Part shown: positions 1-11,958 of the stretch, piece by piece
Layout: the number at the start of each line of letters is the position of its first letter
How positions within the stretch are numbered: position 1 is the first letter of the stretch
Made by a program: the position numbers and the translations under genes
Source of the DNA: Chamaea fasciata
Taxonomy: Eukaryota; Chordata; Aves; Passeriformes; Sylviidae
DNA length: 64,000 nt
Assembly (NCBI GenBank): GCA_029207755.1
Contig: JARCOQ010000085.1
Coordinates: forward strand, 1-64,000
Reading direction: 5' to 3'
The notes under the pieces: generated by a model
Databases searched by the model: none
The model's input: only the letters and a program-made list of their open reading frames with translations
What the model was told of the DNA's origin: nothing

Positions 1-3000
1 CTAGGGGACAGCCAGGGTATCCCAGAGACACCTAGGGGACAGCCAGAGCACCCCAAGGACAGCCAGGGCACTCCAGGGACAGCCAGGGCAACCCAGGGAC
101 ACTTAGGGGAAAGCCAGGGCACTCCAGGGACAGCCAGGGCACCCCCAGGGACACCTAGGGGACAGCCAGTGCACCTCAGAGACACCTAGGGGACAGCCAG
201 AGCACCCCAAGGACAGCCAGGGCACCCCAGGGACAGACAGGGCACCCCCAGACACACCTAGGGGTTATCCAGGGCACTCCCAGAGACACCCTAGACACCA
301 CCAGGGACACCTAGGGGACAGCCAGGGCACCCCAGGGATACCCAGGCACTCCCAGGGCACCCCAGGGACACCCAGGGAACCCCCAGGCCCACGTAGGGGA
401 CAGCCAGGGCACCCCCAAAGACAGCCAGGGCTCCCCCAGGGACACGTAGGGGACAGCCAGGGCCCCCCCAGGGAAACCTAGGGGACCTCCAGGGCACCCC
501 TAGGGACACGTACGGGACAGCCAGGGAACCCCAGGGACACCCAGGGCACCCCCAGGGACACCTAGGGGACAGCCAGGGCACCCTAGGGACAGCTTGGGCA
601 CCTCCAGAGGCACCAAGGGCATAGCCAGGGCACCCTCAGGGACACCTACGTGACAGGCAGGGCGCCCCCAGGGACACCGCGAGGACACCCAGGACACCCC
701 CAGGGACACCTAGGGGACAGCCAGGGCACCGCAGGGACAGCCAGGGCCCCCCCAGTGCACTTCAGGGACACCTAGGGGCAGCCAGGGCACTGCAGGGACA
801 GCCAGGGCCCCCCCAGGGACACCGGGGGGACCTCCAGGGCACACCCAGGGACACCTAGGGGACAGGCAGGGCACCCCAGGGACACCTAGGTTACAGGCAG
901 GGCACCCAAGGGACACCAAGGGGACAGCCAGGGTACCCCCAGGGACACCTAGGGGACAGCCAGGGCACCCCCAGGGAAAGCCAGGGCACCCCCAGGGACA
1001 CCAGGGGGACAGCCAGGGCACCCCAGGGACACCTAGGGGACAGGCAGGGCACCCCCAGGGACACCAAAGGGGCAGCCAGGGCACTCCAGGGACACCAACG
1101 GGACAGCCAGGGTACCCCCAGGGACACCTAGGGGGCAGCCAGGGCACCCGAGGGACAGCCAGGGCACTCCCAGGGAAACCTCGGGGACAGGCAGGGCACC
1201 CCCAGGGACAGCTAGGGGACAGCCAGGGCACCCCCAGGGACACCAAAGGGGCAGCCAGGGCACTCCAGGGACAGCCAGGGCACCCCAGGGACAGCCAGGG
1301 CACCCCCAGGGACACCTAGGGGACAGCCAGGGCACCCTAGGGACAGCCAGGGCACCCCCAGAGACACCGAGGGCACAGCCAGGGCACCCCCAGGGACACC
1401 TAGGGGACAGCCAGGGCACCCCCAGGCACACCTAGGGGACAGTCAGGGAACCCCAGTGACACCCTGGGGACCCCCAGCGACACCTAGGGGACAGTCAGGG
1501 CACTGCCAGGGACACCCCGGGCACCCCCAGGGACACCTAGAGGACCTCCAGGGCACCAAGAGGGACAGCCAGGGCACCCCCAGGGACACCTAGGGGACAG
1601 CTAGAGCGCCCCCAGGGACAGCCAGGGCTCCCCCTTGGAAACCGAGGGGAGAGCCAGGGCACCCCCAGGAACACCACGGAGACCGCCAGAGCACCCCAAG
1701 GACAGCCAGGGCAACCCCAGGGAAACCTAGGGGACAGCCAGGGCAACCCAGGGACACCCAGGGGACAGCCAGGGTACCCCAGAGACACCTAGGGGACAGC
1801 CAGAGCACCCCAAGGACAGCCAGGGCACCGCAGGGACAGCCAGGGCCCCCCCAGTGCATTTCAGGGACACCTAGGGGCAGCCAGGGCACCGCAGGGACAG
1901 CCAGGGCCCCCCCAGGGACACCTAGGGGACCTCCAGGGCACCCCCAGGGACACCTTGGGGACAGGCACGGCACCCCAGGGACACCTAGGTTACAGGCAGG
2001 GCACCCCAGGGACACCAAGGGGACAGCCAGGGTACCCCCAGGGAAAGCCAGGGCACCCCCAGGGACACCTAGGGGACAGCCAGGGCACCCCCAGGGAAAG
2101 CCAGGGCACCCCCAGGGACACCAGGGGGACAGCCAGGGCACCCCAGGGACACCTAGGGGACAGGCAGGGCACCCCCAGGGACACCAAAGGGGCAGCCAGG
2201 GCACTCCAGGGACACCAAGGGGACAGTCAGGGCACCCCCAGGGACACCTAGGGGACAGCCAGGGTACCCCCAGGGACACCTAGGGGGCAGCCAGGGCACC
2301 CGAGGGACAGCCAGGGCACTCCCAGGGACACCTCGGGGACAGGCAGGGCGCCCCCAGGGACAGCTAGGGGACAGCCAGGGCACTCCAGGGACAGCCAGGG
2401 CACCCCCAGTGACACCTAGGGGACAGCTAAGGCACCCCCAGGGACAGCCAGGGCGCCCCCAGGGCACCCCAGGGACACCAAGGGCACCCCCAGGGACACG
2501 TAGGGGACAGCCAGGGCACCGTAGGGACAGCCCGGGCACCCCCAGGGACACATAGGGCACAGCCAGGGCACACTAGGGACAGCCAGGGCACCCGCAGGGA
2601 CACCAGGGCACAGCCAGGGTACACTAGGGACATCCAGGGCACCCCAGGGACAGCCAGGGCACCCCCAGGGACACCTAGGGGACAGCCAGGGCACCCTAGG
2701 GACAGCCAGGGCACCCCCAGAGACACCGAGGGCACAGCCAGGGCACCCCCAGGGACACCTAGGGCACAGCCAGGGAACCCCAGAGACACCCTGGGGACCC
2801 CCAGCGACACCTAGGGGACAGTCAGGGCACTCCCAGGGACACCCCGGGCACCCCCAGGGACACCTAGAGGACCTCCAGGGCACCAACAGGGATAGCCAGG
2901 GCACCCCCAGGGACACCTAGGGGACAGCTAGAGCGCCCCCAGGGACAGCCAGGGCTCCCCCATGGACACCGAGGGGAGAGCCAGGGCACCCCCAGGAACA

Positions 3001-4290
3001 CCACGGAGACCGCCAGGGCACCCCCAGGGACAGGCAGGGCACCCCCAGGGACACCTAGGGGACAGGCAGGGCACGCCCAGGGACACCAAGGGGACAGCCA
3101 GAGCACCCCAAGGACAGCCAGGGCACCCGCAGGGACACCTAGAGGGCAGCCAAGGCAACCCCAGGGAAACCTAGCAGACAGCCAGGGCACCCCAGGGACA
3201 CCCAGGGGACAGCCAGGGTACCCCAGAGACAGCTAGGGGACAGCCAGAGCACCCCAAGGACAGCCAGGGCACTCCAGGGACAGACAGGGCACCCCAGGGA
3301 CACCTAGGGGAAAGCCAGGGCACTGCAGGGACAGCCAGGGCACCCCCAAGGACACCTAGGGGACAGCCAGTGCACCCCAGAGACACCTAGGGGACAGCCA
3401 TAGCACCCCAAGGACAGCCAGGGCACCCCAGGGACACCCAGGAAGCCCCAGGGCACCCCAGGGACACCCAGGGAACCTCCAGGCCCACGTAGGGGACAGC
3501 CAGGGCACCCCCAAAGACAGCCAGGGCACCCCCAGGGACACGTAGGGGACAGCCAGGGCCCCCCCAGGGACACCTATGGGACCTCCAGGGCACCCCTAGG
3601 GACACGTATGGGACAGCCAGGGAACCCCAGGGACACCCAGGGCACCCCCAGGGACACGCAGGGAAGCCCCAGGGCCACGTAGGGGACAGCCAGGGCACCC
3701 CCAGGGACAACCAGAGCACCCCCAGGGACAGCTAGGGGACAGCAAGTGCCCCCCCAGGGACACCTAGGGGACAGGCAGGGCGCCCCCAGGGACACAGCGG
3801 AGACACCCAGGAAACCCCCAGGGAAACCTAGGGGACAGCCAGGGCGCCCCCAGGGACAGTCAGGGCATCCCCAGGGACACCTCGGGGACAGACAGGGCAC
3901 CCCCAGGGACACCGAGGGGACCTCCAGGGCACGCCCAGGGACACCTAAGGGACAGCCAGGGCAGGCCCAGGGACGCTTAGGGGACAGCCAGGGCACCCTA
4001 GGGACAGCCAGGGCACCCCCAGGGACACCAGGACACCCCCAGGGACACCTAGGGGACAGCCAGGGCACCCCAGGGACAGAGAGGGCACCCCCAGGGACAC
4101 CTAGGGGACCTCCAGGGCACCCCCAGGGACACCTAGGGGACAGCCAGGGAACCCCCAGGGACACCTAGGGGACAGTCAGGGCACCCCAGGGCCACCTAGG
4201 GACCGCCACAGCACCCCGAGGGACACCTAAGTGACGGCCAGGGCACCCCAGGGACACCTAGGGACAGCCAGGAACCCCCTGGGACAGCCT
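1..4290. repeat. 32-bp GC-rich minisatellite array, segment 1
   Basis: Tandem copies of a 31/32-bp unit built from three related motifs (AGGGACACCT, AGGGGACAGCC, AGGGCACCCCC), mixed with 21-bp dimers that lack one motif. The array is already under way at base 1, so its left end lies outside the window. Distinctive local variants recur at about 1.1 kb: a stretch with CCCCCCCAGTGCA near 745 returns near 1847, and a stretch with AACCTCGGGGACAGG near 1170 returns near 2320 with one change (ACACCTCGGGG). A variant with CAGAGACACCTAGGGGACAG followed by CAGAGCACCCCAAGGACAG occurs near 20-60, 170-220, 1770-1815 and 3380-3420. No gene, RNA gene or non-repeat island is visible here. The last 110 bases (4181-4290) form a diverged flank that leads into the first embedded block. 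Confidence 0.97.
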
Positions 4291-4820
4291 GCTCACCCCC
4301 ACGGCCCCCTCCACCTCCAGGAGCTATCAAAACCCTCCTCATGTTTTTTGATGCCTCAAATGGGCTGCCCAAACCTCCTGAATACCCTTCAAAGCACCCA
4401 TAGCTGCCCCCCGGACTCCCCCCAGATCCACCACAACCCAAAAACCCCCTCCACGACAACTCAGGACACCCAGGATCCCCCCAAATCCGTGCCCCCCTCA
4501 CCCTGAGGTCCCGTTTGAGCCGCTCCACGTTGCGGACTGGCACCAGCTCATCAAGCCCCAAGCACCAACACCTGCGGGACTGGGATGGACTGAGAGCACT
4601 GGGAGGGTGACCAGAGAAACCTGGGATGGACGAAGAGTAGACTGGGATGAACTGGGATGAACTGGCAGGCGTGTGGGGGTCCATGGTGGCCACTCGGTGC
4701 CTTACTGGTCTATACTGGGATGGGTCGGATGGCCCCAGGGGAGGGGGTGAGGCCACACTGGTCCAGACTGGGAAAGGTGTCACCATGGCGCCGGAGGCGG
4801 AGTCGAGGATACGAGCGAGG
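4291..4820 (-). other. Embedded gene-like block, copy 1 of 5
   Basis: A 530-bp non-satellite segment with satellite on both sides. Read on the minus strand from 4820: a CpG-rich edge (six CpG in 34 bp on the plus strand, 4787-4820) ending in GCGCCATGG; an intron-like stretch with short CCCAGT and CCAGT tandems (about 4585-4775), including CCCAGTTCATCCCAGTTCAT; an exon-like 70-nt segment (4502-4571); then a G-rich intron-like tail with GGGGGGATCC- and TTTGGGTTG-type sequence; and last a stretch carrying TTTGAGGCATCAAA (about 4336-4349) and a donor-like GGTGAGC (4291-4297) where the satellite resumes. One open frame crosses the whole copy on the minus strand and runs into satellite at both ends. 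The composition resembles avian microchromosome introns. Gene identity is not recognised. The core of this copy is closest to copy 5. Confidence 0.9.
4502..4571 (-). CDS. Candidate 70-nt internal exon, copy 1 (gene not recognised)
   Basis: On the minus strand the segment is preceded by a pyrimidine-containing acceptor (CAGTCCCGCAG before base 4571) and followed by a donor AGG|GTGAGG (GT at 4501-4500). If both are used, the exon has one leading base and 23 codons with no stop, and it ends exactly on a codon boundary. The readable part is LDELVPVRNVERLKRDLR, a charged, helix-like sequence unlike the Pro/Gly/Cys/Trp-rich frames of the satellite. I do not recognise the family. Support is limited to splice-site quality, codon-like composition and the fact that the frame is intact here. 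Variation among the five copies (one nonsense, two missense and one silent change) shows no clear selection, so this may be a relic exon carried along by array expansion. Confidence 0.35.
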
Positions 4821-6189
4821 CAGGGACACCTAGGGGACAGCCAGAGCACCCCAGTGACACCCTGGCACCCCCAGGGACACCTAGAGGACCTCCAGGGCAC
4901 TCCAGGGACAGCCAGGGCACCCCCAGGGACACCAAGGGTTCAGCCAGGGCACCCCAGGGACACCCAGGGCACCTACAGGGACACCAAGAGAACAGCCAGG
5001 GCACCCTAGTGACACCCTGGGCACCCCCAGGGACACCTAGAGGACCTCCAGGGCTCTCCAGGGACACCCAGGGCACCCCCAGGGACACCCAGGGTTCAGC
5101 CAGGGCACCCCAAGGACACACAGGGCACCCCCAGGGACACCTAAGGGACAGCCATGGCACCCCAGGGACACCCAGGGCACCCCCAGGGCCACCTAGAGGA
5201 CAACCAGGGCACCATCAGGGACACCCAGGGGACAGCCAGGGCACCCCCAGGGACACCTAGGGGACCTCCAGGGCACGCCCAGGGACACCTCGGGGATAGC
5301 CAGGGCACCCCCAGAGACACCTAGGGGTCAGCCAGGGCACCCCCAGGGACACCTAGGGGACAGCCAGGGCACCCTCAGGGACACCTAGGGCACAGGCAGG
5401 GCACCCTAGGGACAGCCAGGGCACCCCAGGGACACCCATGACACCCGCAGGGACAGCTAGGGGACACCCAGGGCACCCCCAGGGACACCTAGGGGACAGC
5501 CAAGGCACCCCCGGGACAGCCAGGGCGCCCCCAGGGACACCGAGGGGACAGCCATGGCACCCCCAGGGACAGCTAGGGGACAGCACGGGCACCCCCAGGG
5601 ACACCAAGGGGACAGCAAGGGCACCCCAGGGACACCTAGGGGACAGCAAAGGCCCCCCCCGGACACCTAGGGGACAGCCATGGCACCCCAGGGACAGCCA
5701 GGGCACCTCCAGGGACAACTCGGGGACAGCCAGGGCACACCCAGGGACACCAAGGGGACACCCAGGGCGCCCCAGGGACACCCAGGGCACTCACAGGGAC
5801 ACCAAGGGGACAGCCAGGGTACGCCCAGGGACACCTAGGGGACCTCAAGGGCACTCCCAGGGACACCATGGGCACCCCCAGGGACATTTAGAGGACCTCC
5901 AGGGCACCCCCAGGGACAGCAAGGGCACCCCCAGGGACACCTAGGGGACAGCAAGGGCACCCCAGGGACATCCAAGGCAGCCCCAGTGACACCTTGGGGA
6001 CAGCCAGGGCACCCCCAGGGACACCTAGGGGACAGCAAGGGCACCCCCAGGGACACCTAGGGGACAGGCAGGGCACCTCCAGAGACAGCCAGGGCTCCCC
6101 CAGGGACACCAAGGGGACAGCCAGGGTACCCCCAGGGACACCGAGGGGACCTCCAGGGCACGCCCAGGGACACCTAAGGGACAGCCAGG

Positions 6190-6262
6190 GCACCCCAAGG
6201 CCACCTAGGGACCGCCACGGCACCGCGAGGGACACCTAAGAGACGGCCAGGGCACACCCAGG
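6190..6262. repeat. Copy of block-1 left flank without a block
   Basis: This stretch has the same unusual run of variants as 4181-4255, the left flank of block 1: a CCACCTAGGGACCGCCAC motif, then a CCGAGGGACACCTAAG-type unit (CGCGAGGG here), then GACGGCCAGGGCAC. At block 1 the flank leads into the embedded block after about 40 more bases. Here ordinary satellite follows. This is either a flank-only duplicate or a place where the block was lost. Confidence 0.6.
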
Positions 6263-6445
6263 GACACCTAGGGGACCTCCAGGGCACTCCCAGGGACACC
6301 TAGGGGACAGCCAGGTAACCCCAGTGACACCTAGGGGACAGGCAGGGCACCCCAGGGACATCCAGGGCACCCCCAGGGACACCTAGGGGACCTCCAGGGC
6401 ACCCCCAGGGACACGTAGGGGACAGCCAGGTAACCCCAGTGACAC

Positions 6446-6823
6446 CTAGGGGACAGTCAGGGCAGTCCCAGGGACACCATGGGCACCCCCAGGGACATTT
6501 AGAGGACCTCCAGGGCACCCCCAGGGACAGCCAGGGCACCCCCAGGGACACCTAGTGGACAGCAAGGGCACCCCAGGGACATCCGGGGCAGCCCGAGTGA
6601 CACCTTGGGGACAGCCAGGGCACCCCCAGGGACACCTAGGGGACAGCCAGGGAACTCCAGGGACACCCTGGGCACCCCCAGGGACACCAAGGGGACAGCC
6701 AGGGTACCCCCAGGGACACCTAGGGGACTGCCAGGGCACCCCAGGGACACCCAAGGCAACCCCAGGGACAACTAGGGGACAGCCAGGGCACCCCAGGGAC
6801 ACCCAGGGCACCCCCAGGGACAC
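6446..6823. repeat. Array module A, left member (pair at 5,135 bp)
   Basis: Carries the same ordered variants as 11581-11958: CACCATGGGCACCCC, a GACATTTAGAGGACCTCC unit, a GACATCC unit, GACTGCCAGGGCACC and GACAACTAGGGGACAGCC. The spacing between landmarks is constant, so all of it aligns at one offset of 5,135 bp with scattered single-base differences. After 6823 the two members separate through a length difference of about three units. Confidence 0.75.
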
Positions 6824-8041
6824 CTAGGGGACAGTCAGGGCAACATAGGGATACCCAGGACACCCCCAGGGACAGCTAGGGGACACCCAGGGCACCCCCA
6901 GGGACACCTAGGGGACAGCCAAGGCACCCCCGGGACAGCCAGGGCGCCCCCAGTGACACCGAGGGGACAGCCATGGCACCCCCAGGGACACCTAGGGGAC
7001 AGCACGGGCACCCCCAGGGACACCAAGGGGACAGCAAGGGCACCCCAGGGACACCTAGGGGACAGCAAAGGCCCCACCCGAGACACCTAGGGGACAGCCA
7101 TGGCACCCCAGGGACAGCCAGGGCACTCCCAGGAAGACCTAGGGGACAGCCAGGGCACCCTAGGGACAGCCAGGGCACCGCCAGAGACACCGAGGGCACA
7201 TCCAGGGCACCCTAGGGACAGCCAGGGCACCGCCAGAGACACCTAAGAGGACAGGCAGGGCACCCACAGGGACACCTAGGGGACAGACAGGGCACCCTCA
7301 GGGACACCTAGGGGACAGCCAGGGCACCCTAGGGACAGCCAGGGCACCGCCAGAGACACCTAAGGGGACAGGCAGGGCACCCCCAGGGACACCTAGGGGA
7401 CAGCCAGGGCACCCCAGAGACAGCCAGGGCACCCCCAGGGACACCTAGGGGACACGCAGGGCACCCCCAGGGACAGCCAGGGCACCCCAGGGACACCCAG
7501 GGTACCCCCAGGGACACCCAGGGCACCCACAGGGACACCAAGGGGACAGCCAGGGTACGCCCAGGGACACCTAGGGGACCTCCAGGGCACACCCAGGGAC
7601 ACCTAAGGGACAGCCAGGGCACGCCCAGGGAAACCTAGGGGACAGCCAGGGTACCCCAAGGGACACCTAGAGCAGAGCCAGGGCACCCTAGGGACAGCCA
7701 GGGCACCCACAGGGACACAAGGGCACCCCAAGGGACACCTAGGGGACCTCCAGGGCACCACAGGGACAGCCAGGGCACCCCCAGGGACACCTAGGGGACA
7801 GCCAGGGCACCCGACGGACAGCCAGGGCACCCCCAGGGCACCCCAGGGACGGCCAGGGCACTTTCAGGGACACCTAGGGGACAGCCAGGGCACCCCAGGG
7901 ACAGACAGGGCACCCCCAGGGACACCTAGGGGACCTCCAGGGCACCCCCAGGGACACCTAGGGGACAGCCAGGGAACTCCAGTGACACCCTGGGCACCCC
8001 CAGGGACACCAAGGGGACAGCCAGGGTACCCCCAGGGACAC

Positions 8042-9298
8042 CTAGGGGACTGCCAGGGCACCCCAGGGACACCCAAGGCAATCCCAGGGACAACTAGGGG
8101 ACAGCCAGGGCACCCCAGGGACACCCAGGGCACCCCTAGGGACCCCTAAGGGACAGCCAGGGCACCCCCAGGGAAACCTAGGGGACAGCCAGGGCAACAC
8201 AGGGATACCCAGGACACCCCCAGGGACAGCTAGGGGACACCCAGGGCACCCCCAGGGAAACCTAGGGGACAGCCAAGGCACCCCCGGGACACCCAGGGAA
8301 CCCCCAGGGACCCACTGGGCACCCCAAGGAACACCCAATGCACCCCCAGGGACATTTAGGGGACAGCCAGGGCACCCCAGGGACACCCAGGGAACCCCCA
8401 GGGACACCTAGGGGACAGCCAGGGCACCCCCAGAGACACCGAGGGCACATCCAGGGCACCCTAGGGACAGCCAGGGCACCACCAGAGACACCAAAGGGGA
8501 CAGGCAGGGCACCCCCAGGGACACCTAGGGGACAGCCAGGGCACCCGACGGACAGCCAGGGCACCCCCAGGGCACCCCAGGGACGGCCAGGGCACCCTCA
8601 GGGACACCAAGGGGACAGCCAGGGCACCCCAGGGACAGACAGGGCACGCCCAGGGACACCTAGGGGACAGCCAGGGCACCCTACGGACAGCAAGGGCACC
8701 CCTAGGGCGCCCCAGGGACCTCCAGGGCACCCTCAGGGAATCCTAGGGGACAGCCAGGGCACCCCAGGGACAGACAGGGCACACCCAGGGACACCTAGGG
8801 GACCTCCAGGGTACCCCCAGGGACACCTAGGGGACAGCCAGGTAACCCCAGTGACACCTAGGGGACAGGCAGGGCACCCCAGGGACACCCAGGGCACCCC
8901 CAGGGACACCTAGGGGACCTCCAGGGCACCCCCAGGGACACGTAGGGGACAGCCAGGTAACCCCAGTGACACCTAGGGGACAGCCAGGGCACTCCCAGGG
9001 ACACCGAGGGGACAGCCATGGCACCCCCAGGGACACCTAGGGGACAGCACGGGCACCCGCAGGGACACCAAGGGGACAGCAAGGCAACCCAGGGACAGCC
9101 AGGGCGCCCCCAGGGACACCGAGGGGACAGCCATGGCACCCCCAGGGACACCTAGGGGACAGCACGGGCACCCCCAGGGACACCAAGGGGACCACAAGGG
9201 CACCCCAGGGACACCTAGGGGACAGCAAGGGCCCCCCCCGGGACACCTAGGGGACAGCCATGGCACCCCAGGGACAGCCAGGGTACCCCCAGGGACAC
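8042..9298. repeat. 1,257-bp higher-order repeat, first unit
   Basis: This stretch and the one starting at 9299 share an ordered set of rare variants: GACTGCCAGGGCACC, CCCCTAGGGACCCCTAAGGG, CAACACAGGGATACCCAGG, a GGGACCCACTGGGCACC unit and AGGAACACCCAA. The offset is 1,257 bp through the first 360 bases and 1,277 bp further on. The two copies are adjacent, so this is a direct tandem duplication of a kilobase-sized module. The same variant order returns at 26098-26463 (offset 16,799 from the second copy). Confidence 0.75.
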
Positions 9299-10200
9299 CT
9301 AGGGGACTGCCAGGGCACCCCAGGGACACCCAAGGCAATCCCAGGGACAACTAGGGGACAGCCAGGGCACCCCAGGGACACCCAGGGCACCCCTAGGGAC
9401 CCCTAAGGGACAGCCAGGGCACCCCCAGGGAAACCTAGGGGACAGCCAGGGCAACACAGGGATACCCAGGACACCCCCAGGGACAGCTAGGGGACACCCA
9501 GGGCACCCCCAGGGACACCTAGGGGACAGCCAAGGCCCCCCCGGGACACCCAGGGAACCCCCAGGGACCCACTGGGCACCCCAAGGAACACCCAAGGCAC
9601 CCCCAGGGACACCTAGGGGACAGCCAGGGCACCCCAGGGACACCCAGGGAACCCCCAGGGACACCTAGGGGACAGGCAGGGCACCCTAGGGACAGCCAGG
9701 GCACCCCCAGAGACACCGAGGGCACATCCAGGGCACCCTAGGGACAGCCAGGGCACCACCAGAGACACCAAAGGGGACAGGCAGGGCACCCCCAGGGACA
9801 CCTAGGGCACAGCCAGGGCACCCGACGGACAGCCAGGGCACCCCCAGGGCACCCCAGGGACGGCCAGGGCACCCTCAGGGACACCAAGGGGACAGCCAGG
9901 GCACCCCAGGGACAGACAGGGCACCCCCAGGGACACCTAGGGGACAGCCAGGGCACCCTACGGACAGCAAGGGCACCCCTAGGGCGCCCCAGGGACCTCC
10001 AGGGCACCCTCAGGGAATCCTAGGGGACAGCCAGGGCAACCCAGGGACAGACAGGGCACCCCCAGGGACACCTAGGGGACCTCCAGGGCACCCCCAGGGA
10101 CACGTAGGGGACAGCCAGGTAACCCCAGTGACACCTAGGGGACAGCCAGGGCACTCCCAGGGACACCGAGGGGACAGCCATGGCACCCCCAGGGACACCT
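9299..10200. repeat. 1,257-bp higher-order repeat, second unit (partial)
   Basis: Matches 8042 onward in the same variant order, including AACACAGGGATACCCAGGAC and the GACACCAAAGGGGACAGGC unit. It is missing some units relative to the first member and has small offset shifts of about 20 bp, the size of one dimer. The match fades beyond roughly 10200. Confidence 0.7.
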
Positions 10201-11580
10201 AGGGGACAGCACGGGCACCCGCAGGGACACCAAGGGGACAGCAAGGGCACCCCAGGGACAGCCAGGGCGCCCCAGGGCCACCGAGGGGACAGCCATGGCA
10301 CCCCCAGGGACACCTACGGGACAGCACGGGCACCCCCAGGGACACCAAGGGGACAGCAAGGGCACCCCAGGGACACCTAGGGGACAGCAAGGGCCCCCCC
10401 CGGGACTCCTAGGGGACAGCCATGGCACCCCAGGGACAGCCAGGGCACTCCCAGGAAGACCTAGGGGACAGCCAGGGCACTCCCAGGGACACACTGGGCA
10501 CTCCAAGGAACACCCAAGGCACCCCAGGGACACCTAGGGGACAGCCAGGGCACCCCAGGGACACCCAGGGAACCCCCAGGGACACCTAGGGGACAGCCAG
10601 GGCACCCTAGAGACAGCCAGGGCACCCCCAGAGACACCGAGGGCACATCCAGGGCACCCTAGGGACAGCCAGGACACCGCCAGAGACACCTAAGGGGACA
10701 GGCAGGGCACCCCCAGGGACACTTAGGGGACAGCCAGGGCACCCCAGGGACAGACAGGGCACCACCAGGGACACCTACGGGACAGCCAGGGCACCCTCAG
10801 GGAATCCTAGGGGACAGCCAGGGCACCCCAGGTACAGACAGGGCACCCCCAGGGACACCTAAGGGACCTCCAGGGCACCCCCAGGGACACCTAGGGGACA
10901 GCCAGGGCACCCTCAGGGACACGTAGGGCACAGGCAGGGCACCCTCGGGACAGCCAGGGCACCCCAGGGACACACATGACACACCCAGGGACAGCTAGGG
11001 GACACCCAGGGAAACCCCAGGGACACCTAGGGGACAGCCAGGGCACCCTAGGGACAGCCAGGGCACCCCAAGAGACACTGAGGGCACATCCAGGGCACCC
11101 TAGGGACAGCCAGGGCACCGCCAGAGACACCTAAGGGGACAGGCAGGGCACCCCCAGGGACACCTAGGGGACAGCCAGGGCACGCCAGGGACAGCCAGGG
11201 CACCCCCAGAGACACCTAGGGGACAGCCAGGGCACCCCAGGGTCAGCCAGGGCACCCCCAGGGACACCTAGGGGACAGCCATGGCACCCTACGGACAGCA
11301 CGGGCACCCCTAGGGCGCCCCAGGGACGGCCAGGGCACCCTCAGGGAATCCTAGGGGACAGCCAGGACACCCCAGGGACAGACAAGGCACCCCCAGGGAC
11401 ACCTAGGGGCCCTCCAGGGCACCCCAGGGGACACCTAGGGGACAGCCAGGTAACCCCAGTGACACCTTGGGGACAGGCAGGGCACCCCAGGGACACCCAG
11501 GGCACCCCCAGGGACACCTAGGGGACCTCCAGGGCACCCCCAGGGACACGTAGGGGACAGCCAGGTAACCCCAGTGACAC

Positions 11581-11958
11581 CTAGGGGACAGTCAGGGCAC
11601 TCCCAGAGACACCATGGGCACCCCTAGGGACATTTAGAGGACCTCCAGGGCACCCCCAGGGACAGCCAGGGCACCCCCAGGGACACCTAGGGGAAAGCAA
11701 GGGCACCCCAGGGACATCCAGGGCAGCCCCAGTGACACCTTGGGGACAGCCAGGGCACCCCCAGGGAAACCTAGGGGACAGCCAGGGAACTCCAGTGACA
11801 CCCTGGGCACCCCCAGGGACACCAAGGAGACAGCCAGGGTACCCCCAGGGACACCTAGGGGACTGCCAGGGCACCCCAGGGACACCCAAGGCAACCCCAG
11901 GGACAACTAGGGGACAGCCAGGGCACCCCAGGGACACCCAGAGCACCCCTAGGGACAC
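11581..11958. repeat. Array module A, right member (pair at 5,135 bp)
   Basis: Aligns to 6446-6823 at a constant offset of 5,135 bp with only scattered single-base differences, for example CACCATGGGCACCCCTAGG here against CACCATGGGCACCCCCAGG at the partner. It is followed by the GCCATGG/GCACGGG/GCAAGGG subfamily. Confidence 0.75.

Noticed and set aside
4321..4365. A plus-strand exon after CCACCTCCAG (frame with AIK.LL.FFDASNG).
   Set aside because: The acceptor is reasonable, but no convincing donor follows, the downstream frame is proline-rich intron-like sequence, and the wording changes between copies (for example the F/M change at RFF/MFF).
4784..4820. A second exon or a start codon at the CpG-rich edge (minus strand; frame ARILDSASGAM, GCGCCATGG with donor-like ATG|GTGACA).
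   Set aside because: It is attractive as an exon end or Kozak start, but joining ATG to the 70-nt exon in the ARILDSASGAM frame gives a stop within seven codons; the only compatible frame reads a proline-rich string. Not enough support for a separate feature.
4196..4900. A single 234-residue minus-strand frame through block 1 (and a 189-residue one through block 3).
   Set aside because: It runs through clear intron-like sequence (CCCAGT tandems, G-rich tail) and into satellite at both ends; copy 5 breaks it by one deleted base and copies 2 and 4 by a stop. Only the 70-nt segment has exon-like borders.
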